From contig CATOST010000033.1 of NCBI GenBank assembly GCA_951812665.1, positions 1 through 64,000 on the forward strand: DNA of 64,000 nucleotides, in the 5' to 3' direction. The notes beneath the pieces were generated by a model that was not told where the DNA came from, searched no databases, and was given only the letters and a program-made list of their open reading frames with translations. Shown here one piece after another: positions 18,368-26,664 of the stretch (positions within the stretch are counted from its first letter, which is position 1; the number at the start of each line of letters is the position of its first letter). Source of the DNA: an uncultured Acidobacteriota bacterium (lineage in GTDB: Bacteria > Acidobacteriota > UBA6911 > RPQK01 > JAJDTT01). Both the position numbers and the translations under genes were made by a program.

Positions 18368-20184
18368 TCCGATCGACTCGCCACTGGACGCGAGGACTTC
18401 TCGTCATGTGCCTGCAATCCACACTCATCTCGCCGTCCTTGGCGGAGAGTCCGGCCTGGAAGGATCTGCTGTCGCCGCCGGAACACTCCCCCGCCACGCT
18501 GATCGACGTCCGGGTGCCCATGCGGGATGGCGTGTCTTTGTCGGCGGACGTCTATCTCCCCGGGAAAGAAGGCCGGTGGCCGGTGATTCTGGAGCGGACG
18601 CCGTACGGCAACAGCTCCGACTGGTACGTCAACCGGGCCCTCTATTTCGCCCGGCGCGGTTACGTCTACGTGCTCCAGGACTGCCGCGGCCGCTTCGATT
18701 CGGATGGGGAGTGGTCCGGGTGGATCGTGGAGATCGAAGACGGGCGCGACACGCTGGACTGGTGCGGGACCCGGTCCTGGTCCAACGGCAATGTGGGCAT
18801 GATGGGGATGTCCCACATGGGACTGACCCAATGGAAGGCGGCCCAGACCGGTTCAGCCTACCTGAAGGCCATCGCTCCCCAGATGGGCCCGGCCGACGAG
18901 TACCTGTACGGGATGAACTACACCGGCGGGGCCTTCCTGCTGCAGATCGGCATTCCCTGGTCCATCGGCGTTCGCGGGCGGACCCAGCAGACGCGGCAAC
19001 CGTATGACTGGGACAAGCTGTTTCGGCACCTGCCCATTCTGACGGCCGACGTCGAGGCTACGGGAAAACCGATCGGGTTCTACCGCGACTGGATCCAGCA
19101 CCCCAGCTACGACGATTTCTGGAAGAAGGCCAGCAATTACGGTCACTTCCGCGAAATGGACATCCCCATCCTGCAGGTGAGCGGCTGGCTCGACCTGCAT
19201 GCGAAGTCGCTGTTCGCCAACTACGAGGCCATTCAGCGAGAGGGCACCGAGCGCGCCAAGCGCCTACAGAAAGTGGTGGTGGGCCCCTGGGTCCACACCG
19301 ACCGGCCCAAGCAGGGCTACGGGGTGCTGGATTTCGGAGTCGACTCCATCATCGACCTCTATGCACTCTACCTGCGCTGGATGGACCGGTGGCTGAAGGG
19401 AATCGAGAACGGAGTGGAGAACGAGCCCCCTCTGAAGCTGTTCATGATGGGGAAAAACAAATGGCGAACGGCCGACAAATGGCCTCTCCCCGAAACCCAA
19501 TGGACTCCCTTCTACCTGCGTAGCGGCGGGCGGGCCAATTCCCTCTTCGGCAACGGCACCCTCTCTACGGGAATGCCCGGCGGCGGCGAGCCGGCCGACC
19601 GTTACACCTACAATCCGGAGGATCCGGTCCCGACCCTGGGGATGGACCCCAACGGCGAGGTGGAGCCCCTTGACCACCGGCCCGTGGAGTACCGTGACGA
19701 CGTCCTGGTCTACAGCACCGAAGCCCTGGAGCAAGAGCTGGAGGTGACGGGGCCGATCCAAGCCAGCATCTACGCCAGCAGTTCCGCTCCGGACACGGAC
19801 TGGACCGTAAAGCTGCTGGACGTCTACCCGGACGGCAAGGCGGTCAACCTCTGGGACGGCATTCTCAGGGCGCGTTACCGGGATCCCGCGGCGATCCGGG
19901 CCGGCGTCCCCTCACCCGGGCAGTTCGAGAATCCCAAACTGATGGAACCCGGGAAGATCTACAAATTCTTCATCGAGGTCGGCGTCGTCAGCAACGTCTT
20001 TCTCAAGGGTCACAAGATCCGCGTCGAAGTCTCCAGCAGCAACTTCCCGCGATTCGACCGCAACTTGAACAACGGAGGCAAGCTCGGCGTCGACACCGAG
20101 ATCGTCGCCGCCGACCAGACCGTCTACCACGACGCCGAACACCCGTCCCACATCCTCCTGCCGATCATTCCGGAGCGGCGCTAG
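18364..20184 (+). CDS. CocE/NonD family (S15-type) hydrolase B
   Basis: 606 aa. The ATG overlaps the upstream stop and is preceded by GGAGGGGA, so the two hydrolases form an operon. Signal peptide at residues 8-27. Motifs: VPMRDGVSLSADVYLP, LERTPYGNSS, QDCRGRFDSDGEW and GMMGMSHMG with nucleophile Ser150. GPWVHTDRPKQGYG probably carries the catalytic His. The C-terminal domain has the same DTDWTVKLLDVYPDG and SSSNFPRFDRN blocks as the other CocE members in the window. The final residues (ERR) and the stop run into the first bases of a hairpin repeat. Secreted hydrolase, substrate unknown; a different specificity from hydrolase A is likely because the active-site flanks differ. Confidence 0.9.
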   Translation: MIRSTRHWTRGLLVMCLQSTLISPSLAESPAWKDLLSPPEHSPATLIDVRVPMRDGVSLSADVYLPGKEGRWPVILERTPYGNSSDWYVNRALYFARRGYVYVLQDCRGRFDSDGEWSGWIVEIEDGRDTLDWCGTRSWSNGNVGMMGMSHMGLTQWKAAQTGSAYLKAIAPQMGPADEYLYGMNYTGGAFLLQIGIPWSIGVRGRTQQTRQPYDWDKLFRHLPILTADVEATGKPIGFYRDWIQHPSYDDFWKKASNYGHFREMDIPILQVSGWLDLHAKSLFANYEAIQREGTERAKRLQKVVVGPWVHTDRPKQGYGVLDFGVDSIIDLYALYLRWMDRWLKGIENGVENEPPLKLFMMGKNKWRTADKWPLPETQWTPFYLRSGGRANSLFGNGTLSTGMPGGGEPADRYTYNPEDPVPTLGMDPNGEVEPLDHRPVEYRDDVLVYSTEALEQELEVTGPIQASIYASSSAPDTDWTVKLLDVYPDGKAVNLWDGILRARYRDPAAIRAGVPSPGQFENPKLMEPGKIYKFFIEVGVVSNVFLKGHKIRVEVSSSNFPRFDRNLNNGGKLGVDTEIVAADQTVYHDAEHPSHILLPIIPERR

Positions 20185-20185
20185 G

Positions 20186-20230
20186 AGCGGCGACTTTCCA
20201 GTCGCCGGGAGCGGCGTCTTTCAGGCGCCG
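20186..20230 (+). repeat. Two consecutive GGAG-type hairpins
   Basis: GGAGC is followed by stem CGGCGACT/AGTCGCCG with a TTCC loop (20188-20207). GGAGC then recurs, followed by stem CGGCGTCT/AGGCGCCG with one G-U pair and a TTC loop (20212-20230). This directly follows the CocE hydrolase B stop and is almost identical to the pair at 58208-58255. Confidence 0.85.
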
Positions 20231-20233
20231 ACA

Positions 20234-20277
20234 GGGGAGTGTAAAGGGGGGACTGCAGTCCCCCCTTTACACTCCCC
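20234..20277. repeat. 44-bp perfect palindrome
   Basis: Both 22-base arms are exact reverse complements, centred on CTGCAG (left arm starts GGGGAGTGTAAAGGGGGG). The inner GGGGGACTGCAGTCCCCC core reappears in decayed form at 43038-43057 and 58261-58278, each time after a GGCGTC hairpin. It lies between the CocE operon and the sulfatase gene. No T-tract follows, so it is not a standard terminator. Confidence 0.9.
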
Positions 20278-20304
20278 CCAAACCCACCCAATTCCCAACA
20301 CAGG

Positions 20305-20310
20305 TATATT
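20305..20310 (+). promoter_or_regulatory. Candidate -10 element for a leaderless sulfatase transcript
   Basis: TATATT ends six bases before the ATG at 20317. No Shine-Dalgarno sequence and no good -35 are visible. The spacing is that expected for leaderless initiation. Confidence 0.3.
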
Positions 20311-20316
20311 CTGACG

Positions 20317-22158
20317 ATGTCGATACGCACCATCGTCCTCCTCTTGGCATCCACCTTCCCCGCCCTCGCAAACACCCCCAACATCCTGTGGATCAGCTCC
20401 GAGGACAACGGCCCCCACCTCGGCATCTACGGCGACTTCTACGCCGACACGCCGAACCTGGATGCCCTGGGCGCCCGCGGCATGATCTACCGCAACGCCT
20501 GGTCCACGGCCCCCGTCTGCGCGCCGGCGCGCACCACCATCATCAGCGGCATGTACCCGCCGTCCACGGGCTCGCAACACATGCGCTCGTCGACGCGGCT
20601 GCCGGCAGGAATGAAGATGTTCCCGCAATACCTGCGGGAGGCGGGATACTACGTCACCAACAACTCCAAGGAGGACTACAACCTCATCAAGCCCGGCAAG
20701 GTCTGGGATGAGTCCAGCCCCCAAGCGCACTGGCGCAAGCGCGCGCCTGGCCAGCCCTTCTTCTCGGTCTTCAATCTCACAGTCACCCACGAGTCCCAGA
20801 TCCGGAAGCGGCCGCATGCAGCCGTCCACGACCCCGCTACGGTGCGCGTGCCCGACTACCACCCCGACACGCCGGCAACCCGGCAAGACTGGTCCCAGTA
20901 CCACGACAAGATGACGGAGATGGACAGTCTGGCCGGCAAGGTACTGGAACAGTTGAGAGAAGACGGCCTGGAAGAGGACACCATCGTCTTCTACTGGGCG
21001 GACCACGGGGCCGGCATGCCCCGCAGCAAGCGCTGGACCTACAATTCGGGCCTGCACGTGCCGCTGATCCTGTACATCCCGGAGAAGTTCCGCCACCTGC
21101 GGCCGGCCGAGTACGCCACCGGCGGGGAGAGCGGCCGTCTCGTCGGTTTCGTCGACTTCGCGGCGACGGTTCTCAGCCTCGCCGGCATCCAACCTCCGGA
21201 CCATTTCCAAGGCCATGCCTTCACGGGCAAATACGAAGCTCCTCCGCAGCCGTACCTTTACGGCTTTCGCGGACGGATGGACGAGCGCTACGACATGGTC
21301 CGCAGCGTCCGCGACCAGCGCTACGTCTACATCCGCAACTTCATGCCGCACCGGATCTACGGCCAGTTCGTCGAGTACATGTTCCGGACGCCGACGACCG
21401 CCGTGTGGCACCGGCTGCACCGCGAGGGAAAACTGAGGCCCCCTCGCACCCATTTCTGGGAGACCAAGCCGGCCGAGGAGCTCTACGACCTGGCCGAGGA
21501 CCCTGATGAGACCAGGAATCTAGCGAACAGCCCCGAGCACGCATCTGTTCTCGATCGTCTGCGGGCCGCCCGCCGGGAGTGGTCGCTGTCGATCCGCGAT
21601 CTCGGATTCCTGCCCGAGAGCGTCACCTACTCACGTTCCGACCACGACGCGCCCCACACGATGGGGGCCGACGCGGCGAGGTACCCCCTGGAGCGGATCA
21701 TGTCCATGGCGGAATTGGCCTCCTCCATGCAGGAAGGCGTGGAGCCGGAACTTCGCTCCGGGTTCGCAGATCCCGACGGCGCCGTGCGTTACTGGGCGGC
21801 CCTGGGCGCCTTGATGAGAGGCAAGGCGGGTGTCGGGGCATTGGCCGCGCCGCTGCGGGAGGCGCTCTCGGATGACGATCCGGCGGTCCGAGTTGCCGCC
21901 GGCGAAGCGCTCGGGCGGTATGGAAGCGACCCGGACACCGAACGTGCCCTGGCCGTGCTGGTGGAACTGGCGGACGCGGAAGAGCACGGTCTCCAAGTCG
22001 CCATGATGGCGCTCAATGCTCTCGACTACCTGGAGGACCGCGCCGAGCCGGCGCTCAACCGGATCCTCGCCCTGCCCCAAGAGCTGCCGGGAATGGACCG
22101 GCGGTTCCGCATTTACCTCCCGAACCTCATCGCCAAGATCCGCGCGGACTTCGAGTGA
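20317..22158 (+). CDS. Cys-type sulfatase, heparan N-sulfatase-like, with C-terminal HEAT-like region
   Basis: 613 aa. Signal peptide at residues 1-19 (MSIRTIVLLLASTFPALA). ILWISSEDNGPH starts the sulfatase fold with a metal-binding Asp. CAPAR at 68-72 is the C-x-[PA]-x-R signature, whose Cys is converted to formylglycine by a separate maturase. YWADHGAG carries the second metal site. Residues 490-610 are helical, HEAT-like (DDDPAVRVAAGEALGRYG). The closest family from memory is the N-sulfoglucosamine sulfohydrolase group, so it probably removes sulfate from sulfated polysaccharide in the periplasm. The last 56 bases of the gene recur at 22983-23038, beyond a toxin-antitoxin pair. Confidence 0.88.
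   Translation: MSIRTIVLLLASTFPALANTPNILWISSEDNGPHLGIYGDFYADTPNLDALGARGMIYRNAWSTAPVCAPARTTIISGMYPPSTGSQHMRSSTRLPAGMKMFPQYLREAGYYVTNNSKEDYNLIKPGKVWDESSPQAHWRKRAPGQPFFSVFNLTVTHESQIRKRPHAAVHDPATVRVPDYHPDTPATRQDWSQYHDKMTEMDSLAGKVLEQLREDGLEEDTIVFYWADHGAGMPRSKRWTYNSGLHVPLILYIPEKFRHLRPAEYATGGESGRLVGFVDFAATVLSLAGIQPPDHFQGHAFTGKYEAPPQPYLYGFRGRMDERYDMVRSVRDQRYVYIRNFMPHRIYGQFVEYMFRTPTTAVWHRLHREGKLRPPRTHFWETKPAEELYDLAEDPDETRNLANSPEHASVLDRLRAARREWSLSIRDLGFLPESVTYSRSDHDAPHTMGADAARYPLERIMSMAELASSMQEGVEPELRSGFADPDGAVRYWAALGALMRGKAGVGALAAPLREALSDDDPAVRVAAGEALGRYGSDPDTERALAVLVELADAEEHGLQVAMMALNALDYLEDRAEPALNRILALPQELPGMDRRFRIYLPNLIAKIRADFE
22103..22158 (+). repeat. 3' end of sulfatase gene, copy 1 of a 56-bp direct repeat
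   Basis: The coding 3' end, from GGTTCCGCAT to the TGA, matches 22983-23038 at 51 of 56 positions. The toxin-antitoxin pair lies between the copies. Confidence 0.85.
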
Positions 22159-22218
22159 ACGGAATCAGCGGTCCGACCCGCCTGTTTCGATCTGTCCACC
22201 CTGGAGTTCTTCCGTCGT

Positions 22219-22620
22219 TCAAGATTGTGCCAAGTCCAAAAGCGGAATGTTCATGGCGCGGGCGACATCTGTCATTCGGCGATCGTAGCTTGCAAGTTTG
22301 ACTGATTGTCCTTGCTTGCGAAGGTAGTCGCAGGAAGCAAGATGAAGGGTATCGAGGGTGCGTAAGAATACAGACACGGGAAAGGCATCCAGGGCCCGTG
22401 CCAATACCGGTGGAGCGAGCTCCAGCAACGCGACTCGTCCGATGAGTCGAAGGGCCGTCTCACCGTGGGATTCGGCGAGTCTGCGCGCGTGTAGCTGGGT
22501 CCAGATCTCGTACTCCATCAAACGACTGGACACCAGCGTCTCGCTCCAAAGCGAGGCTGGTGGGCGTCGATCTTCCGCCAGTAGCTGGGCAAGAGCGACG
22601 GAGGCATCGAGGTAGATCAC
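22219..22620 (-). CDS. vapC: PIN-domain toxin (VapC family)
   Basis: 133 aa, usual length for VapC. The PIN acidic residues are visible: Asp5 in MIYLDASVAL, Glu36 or Glu38 in LMEYEIW, Asp90 in LDTLHLAS and Asp113 in SYDRRM. VapC toxins are Mg-dependent ribonucleases that cut tRNA or rRNA when not held by their antitoxin. The start overlaps the upstream antitoxin stop by four bases, the standard arrangement for this type II module. It is convergent with the sulfatase gene. The chain looks intact and probably active. Confidence 0.88.
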   Translation of the reverse strand: MIYLDASVALAQLLAEDRRPPASLWSETLVSSRLMEYEIWTQLHARRLAESHGETALRLIGRVALLELAPPVLARALDAFPVSVFLRTLDTLHLASCDYLRKQGQSVKLASYDRRMTDVARAMNIPLLDLAQS

Positions 22621-22910
22621 CGTTCGCTCCGGTGTTCTTCCAATTCGGCGAGAATATCCCGGAGCGGCGCCACCGGTTGAGGTGTCGGCGGCTCACCGTC
22701 GGATGGTAGGGCCGGCGGCGTCAACCAGCCCTTACGTACCGCCTCTGCGAGCAGCGCATCGGCTAGAATCGGACTCCTCGCCGGTTTCCGCGGACCGATT
22801 TCGGCTACGACTCGATCGCGGTCTGTCACCAGAACGGTTTCCCCTGATGCGGCGATCCTTATGTACTCGCTTAAACGGCTGTTGAGCACCTTTATTCCTA
22901 CTGATCTCAT
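22617..22910 (-). CDS. Phd/YefM-type antitoxin
   Basis: 97 aa from the ATG at 22910 (MRSVGIKVLNSRLSEYIR). The frame is open for 12 more codons, but this Met fits the family and lies seven bases after a good -10. The N-terminal 45 residues (SGETVLVTDRDRVVAEIGP) are the Phd/YefM DNA-binding fold. The C-terminal half is charged and proline-rich and should wrap the PIN toxin. It probably represses its own promoter as a complex with the toxin. Four-base overlap with vapC. Confidence 0.85.
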   Translation of the reverse strand: MRSVGIKVLNSRLSEYIRIAASGETVLVTDRDRVVAEIGPRKPARSPILADALLAEAVRKGWLTPPALPSDGEPPTPQPVAPLRDILAELEEHRSER

Positions 22911-22917
22911 ACGGATT

Positions 22918-22946
22918 AAAGTAGCAACTCGTAGCGACCAGTTCAA
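22918..22946 (-). promoter_or_regulatory. Candidate promoter of the toxin-antitoxin operon
   Basis: On the minus strand: TTGAAC (22946-22941), a 17-base spacer and TACTTT (22923-22918), ending seven bases before the antitoxin ATG. The transcript would be leaderless or nearly so. Confidence 0.5.
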
Positions 22947-22982
22947 ACTGCGCCAAAGCGACCAATGCGGCTATGGGCTCAA

Positions 22983-23038
22983 GGTTCCGCATCTACCTGC
23001 CGAACCTCATTGCCAAGATCCGGTCGGACTTCGAGTGA
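22983..23038 (+). pseudogene. Orphan 3' end of a second sulfatase gene
   Basis: These 56 bases repeat the last 18 codons and stop of the sulfatase gene (RFRIYLPNLIAKIR...DFE). The differences include silent changes and Ala-to-Ser, which looks like an old duplicate that was under selection. No further sulfatase similarity was found upstream, where the antitoxin operator region begins. Confidence 0.75.
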
Positions 23039-23068
23039 GCGGGCCGGCAGCCCGGCGCGAGATGGGAA

Positions 23069-24187
23069 TCAGGCGGAGTTCTTTTCTCGTTTCCAGAGCC
23101 TGTACAGACCGAGAGTCATCAACGGAACGATGTAGACGAACAGGAATCCCCAGCTCACCGCTCCGTAGCCCTTGGCGACCAGTTGGACCAGCCCGAAGGT
23201 CGACAATGCCAGTCCCACCAGAAGAAGCCCTATGGCGACCAGGGGCCTGACCCCTCGAGGAAGGTCTCTCCCCCGAGCCTTTAAAGCCGACTGCAAGCGT
23301 TCGTTGACGGCATGGATCAATCCCGTCCCGGTTTCGACCAAAGTTCCCAGCAGGACCACCTGAAAGACGATGAGGAGCAGGGGCAACTGGGCCGCGCGCA
23401 GCACGTAGACGGCTGGGACCTCCTGGGAAAGCACCTCCGGATAGTGGCCGACGATGGCGAGGTAGAAGAGCAAGCCGGGGAATATTCCGATTACACCGCC
23501 AAGGAGACCGGCCCCGACGGCCTGCCGCCGGCTCTTGATGTGGTGCGTGGTAAACAGAACCGCCGGGATCACTCCCAGATTGTAGAAGCCGTACTTGAAG
23601 GCGCCGACGACCCAGAGCGAGGAATCGATCCCCGCGGAAAAGCTGTCTCGAATCTCGTTACCGAACCGGAGGAAGCACAGAACGAAGAAGACCAAATAGA
23701 CTCCGTAGAGAAGCAGCGACCATCCGGAGAGAAACTTCTCGATCAGGAGAGTGCCCTTGAAGGTGAGAAATCCGACGGAAGCCAGCATGATCGCAACCCC
23801 GAGCAGGTAGGGCAGCCCGAAATTGTCGCGCAATAGAACTCCCGCGGTGGAGCCGATCACCGCCAATACGATGAGCAGTAGAATCAGATAGAGGACTTCG
23901 AAGCTAATCCAGAAACGGCCCAGCAGATGGAGGAAAAACGTCCGATAGTCGTGCGCCCGGTAGATCCTGGCGAATTCGAAGGAGACAGCCAGGACCACCG
24001 ACCACATCACGGTCGAAATGAAAATCATCCCCAGCAGTCCGCCGACCGGTCCGTAGTTGAGAAAATACTCCACCATTTCCCGTCCCGTTCCGTATCCCCC
24101 GGCGATGATCACCGACTGGAAGACGATTCCGGGTAGCACGTAGGCCTTGAATGCGGACCTGAATTTCTGGCGTTGCACGGCAATCAC
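23069..24187 (-). CDS. YkvI-like integral membrane transporter
   Basis: 372 aa with about ten hydrophobic transmembrane stretches and no signal peptide. The N-terminal IAGGYGTGREMVEYF segment matches the glycine-rich first helix of the YkvI group (COG3949), distant relatives of the APC amino-acid/choline transporters. The GTG start is preceded by AGGA. Substrate unknown; amine or amino-acid uptake would fit the family but cannot be shown. It is transcribed away from the kinase gene, sharing a 197-bp divergent region with an AT-rich patch. Confidence 0.8.
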   Translation of the reverse strand: MIAVQRQKFRSAFKAYVLPGIVFQSVIIAGGYGTGREMVEYFLNYGPVGGLLGMIFISTVMWSVVLAVSFEFARIYRAHDYRTFFLHLLGRFWISFEVLYLILLLIVLAVIGSTAGVLLRDNFGLPYLLGVAIMLASVGFLTFKGTLLIEKFLSGWSLLLYGVYLVFFVLCFLRFGNEIRDSFSAGIDSSLWVVGAFKYGFYNLGVIPAVLFTTHHIKSRRQAVGAGLLGGVIGIFPGLLFYLAIVGHYPEVLSQEVPAVYVLRAAQLPLLLIVFQVVLLGTLVETGTGLIHAVNERLQSALKARGRDLPRGVRPLVAIGLLLVGLALSTFGLVQLVAKGYGAVSWGFLFVYIVPLMTLGLYRLWKREKNSA

Positions 24188-24235
24188 GAGTTCCTGGGCG
24201 GAGATCCCGTCAGAAATACCTGAAGCGTCCGGGAT

Positions 24236-24290
24236 CTACGCAATAAATACATATATATCAATAACTTACAGTATTAAATGAGCACGTTCT
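24236..24290. promoter_or_regulatory. AT-rich patch in the divergent YkvI/APH region
   Basis: This stretch (AATAAATACATATATATC and following) is strikingly AT-rich in a GC-rich genome and lies between two divergent starts. It probably contains promoter or regulator-binding sequence. No clear -35/-10 pair could be assigned. Confidence 0.35.
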
Positions 24291-24384
24291 CGTGGCCGCA
24301 GAGTGTATCAGAACAAAGCTGCCGGTTCACGAAATGGGCCGCTCCGAGTCGCCCTGAATACGGTAGAGTACGCTGGCGCACGGG

Positions 24385-25377
24385 ATGATGAGCGGCCTCA
24401 GAAAACAGCATGAGATCGGCGATACCCTCGGTGAACTTGGTGTCTCCGCCGGCGAGATCCGACGCGTGGAAACGATCTCCGTCCGTCCCGGCCATCGTCT
24501 CTACAGAATTCGCACCCGCCGATGCTCGTATGTTCTCAAATCGTTCCCCGTCAATAACCCGGGAAACGAAATTGAGGCCTACAGTCTCCTCCGGCAGCTC
24601 GGTGTACCCACCCTAAACGTCATTGCGAAGACGGAGACCGATCTCCTCCTGGAAGATCTCACCTGCAGCGACGCGTGGCGCTTGGCCACCGAGCTGGACA
24701 TCAGAAATCGACAGGTTGGGGAGGCCGTCGCCCGCTGGTATTGTCACTTCCACGAAAAAGGCTCGGCGCTGGCGGCAAGCCGCTCCGGTCTTCCCCCGTT
24801 CCTCAAACCAGAAGAAGATTTTCTCGACCGCGCCAGCATCGAATCTGCGGGCCGCGCCTTGGGCCTTTCCCGAATGGATTCGTGGCGTCTCGCCGCCGAC
24901 CACATCGACCTTCTGAAACTCGGCCTTTCCAGTTTCGGGATGACCCTGAACTACAACGACTTCCACTGGACGAACCTGGCCCTGAGCAGAAAGTCCGGCC
25001 CCGGAATGGAGGCCATCGTGTTCGACTACGACCTGCTCGGAATCGGCACCCGGTACAGCGACGTCCGCAATGCGGTGGGCTCGCTGTCGGGGGAGGCAAG
25101 CACGGGGTTCCAAGAGGTCTACGGAAGCGTCGATTCCGGCGAGAAGACGCTCGACCGGCCCCTGGCCACGCTGTATGCACTCGTGTCAGCGGCCAGGATG
25201 GCGACGTTCCCAAGGTGGGCTGAAGAAAGCAGGCAGACCGTCTTGAACGGAGCCTTCAAGACGGATCTGCTCCAGGCAGTCGACTGGGTAAGTGCCGGGA
25301 AGAATAGGGACGCGAGGATTCCTACGGCCAATCAAGCAACCACAAAACCAACCAGGCCGAAAGCATACCCGTTATAA
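24385..25377 (+). CDS. Aminoglycoside-phosphotransferase-fold kinase (APH family)
   Basis: 330 aa. Residues 45-56 (CSYVLKSFP) give the ATP-binding Lys. LNYNDFHWTNLAL (about 187-199) corresponds to the catalytic HxDxxxxN loop, with Asn in place of the first His. VFDYDLLGIG (about 213) is the metal-binding Asp. APH-fold kinases phosphorylate small molecules such as choline, homoserine, sugars or antibiotics; nothing here fixes the substrate. The last 20 residues are low-complexity (TTKPTRPKAYPL) and overlap a possible small antisense gene. Confidence 0.78.
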   Translation: MMSGLRKQHEIGDTLGELGVSAGEIRRVETISVRPGHRLYRIRTRRCSYVLKSFPVNNPGNEIEAYSLLRQLGVPTLNVIAKTETDLLLEDLTCSDAWRLATELDIRNRQVGEAVARWYCHFHEKGSALAASRSGLPPFLKPEEDFLDRASIESAGRALGLSRMDSWRLAADHIDLLKLGLSSFGMTLNYNDFHWTNLALSRKSGPGMEAIVFDYDLLGIGTRYSDVRNAVGSLSGEASTGFQEVYGSVDSGEKTLDRPLATLYALVSAARMATFPRWAEESRQTVLNGAFKTDLLQAVDWVSAGKNRDARIPTANQATTKPTRPKAYPL

Positions 25378-25423
25378 ACCCGACCACTAACCGCTTCGTC
25401 GTGCTCCAATCGCGTATAGCCAT
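25322..25423 (-). CDS. Possible 33-aa single-span membrane microprotein
   Basis: The reading MAIRDWSTTKRLVVGFITG, then MLSAWLVLWLLDWP, has a basic N-terminus followed by a clean hydrophobic span, the layout of real small membrane proteins. It overlaps the 3' end of the kinase gene on the opposite strand. AAGGATGG upstream is a poor ribosome-binding site. The hydrophobic run could also be chance. Confidence 0.3.
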   Translation of the reverse strand: MAIRDWSTTKRLVVGFITGMLSAWLVLWLLDWP

Positions 25424-25588
25424 ATCGTCATTGCCATCCTTTCCCCGAGTTGTCCGGACGCTCGACGGCGGAAAATTCCAAGGCATGGGAATCCTCACTG
25501 TAAACGATCCTGGCAAAGCTGATCGTTTGCGCTACGATGACCGTCATTGGAAGGTCACCCGCAAGTGATCGCCGCAGGAGGGACAACC

Positions 25589-26602
25589 ATGCTAAAAACG
25601 ATCCGCACTGTCGTCGTTTCCGTTTTATTCGGAACTACGTTGACGGTGGCCCAACTTCCACCCGAGGTGATGGTGGACCGCCACCTGTTGCACGCGGAAC
25701 GGCTGATAGCTCAAGGAGACCCGGTACGGGCCCTCGAAGCGATGCAGAAGGCCCTTGATCTGAAGATGGATCGCGATCTCGAGTTGCCGGAGGATTTCGA
25801 CTTCAAGTATGCGGAGGTGGCTTTCTCGGCCGGCTCGCTGCAGGCCGCCATGGACTCCGTGAACCGGTTTTTGAGGATGGCCACCAGGGAAGACAGCTTC
25901 TACCGGGAGGCACTGGAGTTGTCGCTCGATATCGAGGCCAGTCTGCCGGCGCAGAACTCGTGCTCGGACCGACCCAAGGGCGCCGAGTGCTGGATGGAGT
26001 TGGCCGAACAGCCGGGATGCCACGTCTGGAATTCCGACCTGCAACCCGACGAAACCATCACCTGGTCATCCATCTGTGCCGGGAGCATGGCCCAAGGAAC
26101 AGGGACCATCAAACGGGTCTGGAACGAAGGCAAATCAACGATTGAAGCCACCGGACGGCTCCAGTATGGCAAACGCCAGGGCGACTGGGTCGTCCGCGAA
26201 GCGAACGGGAACGTCTCGGAAGGACCCTACGTCGCCGGTCTGAAACATGGTCTCTGGGTCGAGCGCCGGGCCGGCGGCGCCGTCTGGAAAGGCTCCTATG
26301 TGGCCGGCGTAAGGCAAGGCCGGTGGGTCGTGCGCGACGCCTATCGCAGCGTCTGGGAAGGACCCTACGTAGACGGCATGAGGAACGGCGACTGGGTCGT
26401 CCGCCATGCTGACGGCGGCGTCTGGGAGGGACCCTACTTCGACGACAAGATGCACGGCGATTGGGTCTGGCGCCTTGCGGACGGCGGCGTCTGGAAGGGG
26501 CAGTACGTGTACGGCGAGATGGACGGCGACTGGCTCATTCGGAACAAGGACGGAAGCACGAGCAACGTGTATTACCGGAACGGTGTAGCGTATTACGAAT
26601 AG
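25589..26602 (+). CDS. Exported MORN-like repeat protein
   Basis: 337 aa from the ATG seven bases after GGAGG. Signal peptide at residues 1-22 (MLKTIRTVVVSVLFGTTLTVAQ). Residues 30-125 are helical, TPR-like (HAERLIAQGDPVRALEAMQK). A Cys-rich linker follows (about 130-170). The C-terminal half has six repeats of about 23 residues of the form 'G-[DR]-W-V-V-R..DGGVWEGPY', like MORN/YwqK repeats, which form beta hairpins. Likely a periplasmic or surface binding protein; partner unknown. The stop is directly followed by a GGAG hairpin. Confidence 0.8.
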   Translation: MLKTIRTVVVSVLFGTTLTVAQLPPEVMVDRHLLHAERLIAQGDPVRALEAMQKALDLKMDRDLELPEDFDFKYAEVAFSAGSLQAAMDSVNRFLRMATREDSFYREALELSLDIEASLPAQNSCSDRPKGAECWMELAEQPGCHVWNSDLQPDETITWSSICAGSMAQGTGTIKRVWNEGKSTIEATGRLQYGKRQGDWVVREANGNVSEGPYVAGLKHGLWVERRAGGAVWKGSYVAGVRQGRWVVRDAYRSVWEGPYVDGMRNGDWVVRHADGGVWEGPYFDDKMHGDWVWRLADGGVWKGQYVYGEMDGDWLIRNKDGSTSNVYYRNGVAYYE

Positions 26603-26603
26603 G

Positions 26604-26664
26604 TAGGAGCGAGGGTTTTCAACCCCCGATTCCGGGAGAATGGGGAACAAGAATGTCCGCCCTC
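26604..26664. repeat. Head-to-head pair of GGAG-type hairpins between convergent genes
   Basis: On the plus strand, GGAGC leads into GGGTT-TTC-AACCC (26613-26625), following the MORN gene. On the minus strand, TAG, then GGAGGGCGGACATTCTTG, then TTCCCC (26642-26663), forms a second imperfect hairpin directly after the LRR gene stop. Each element is oriented like the gene it follows. The same composite lies at the other end of the LRR operon (32654-32761). Confidence 0.7.

Noticed and set aside
20186..20277. Hairpins as ordinary rho-independent terminators
   Set aside because: Stems are strong but no T-run follows any of them, and several lie inside coding frames; another role is more likely, although effects on transcription are not excluded.
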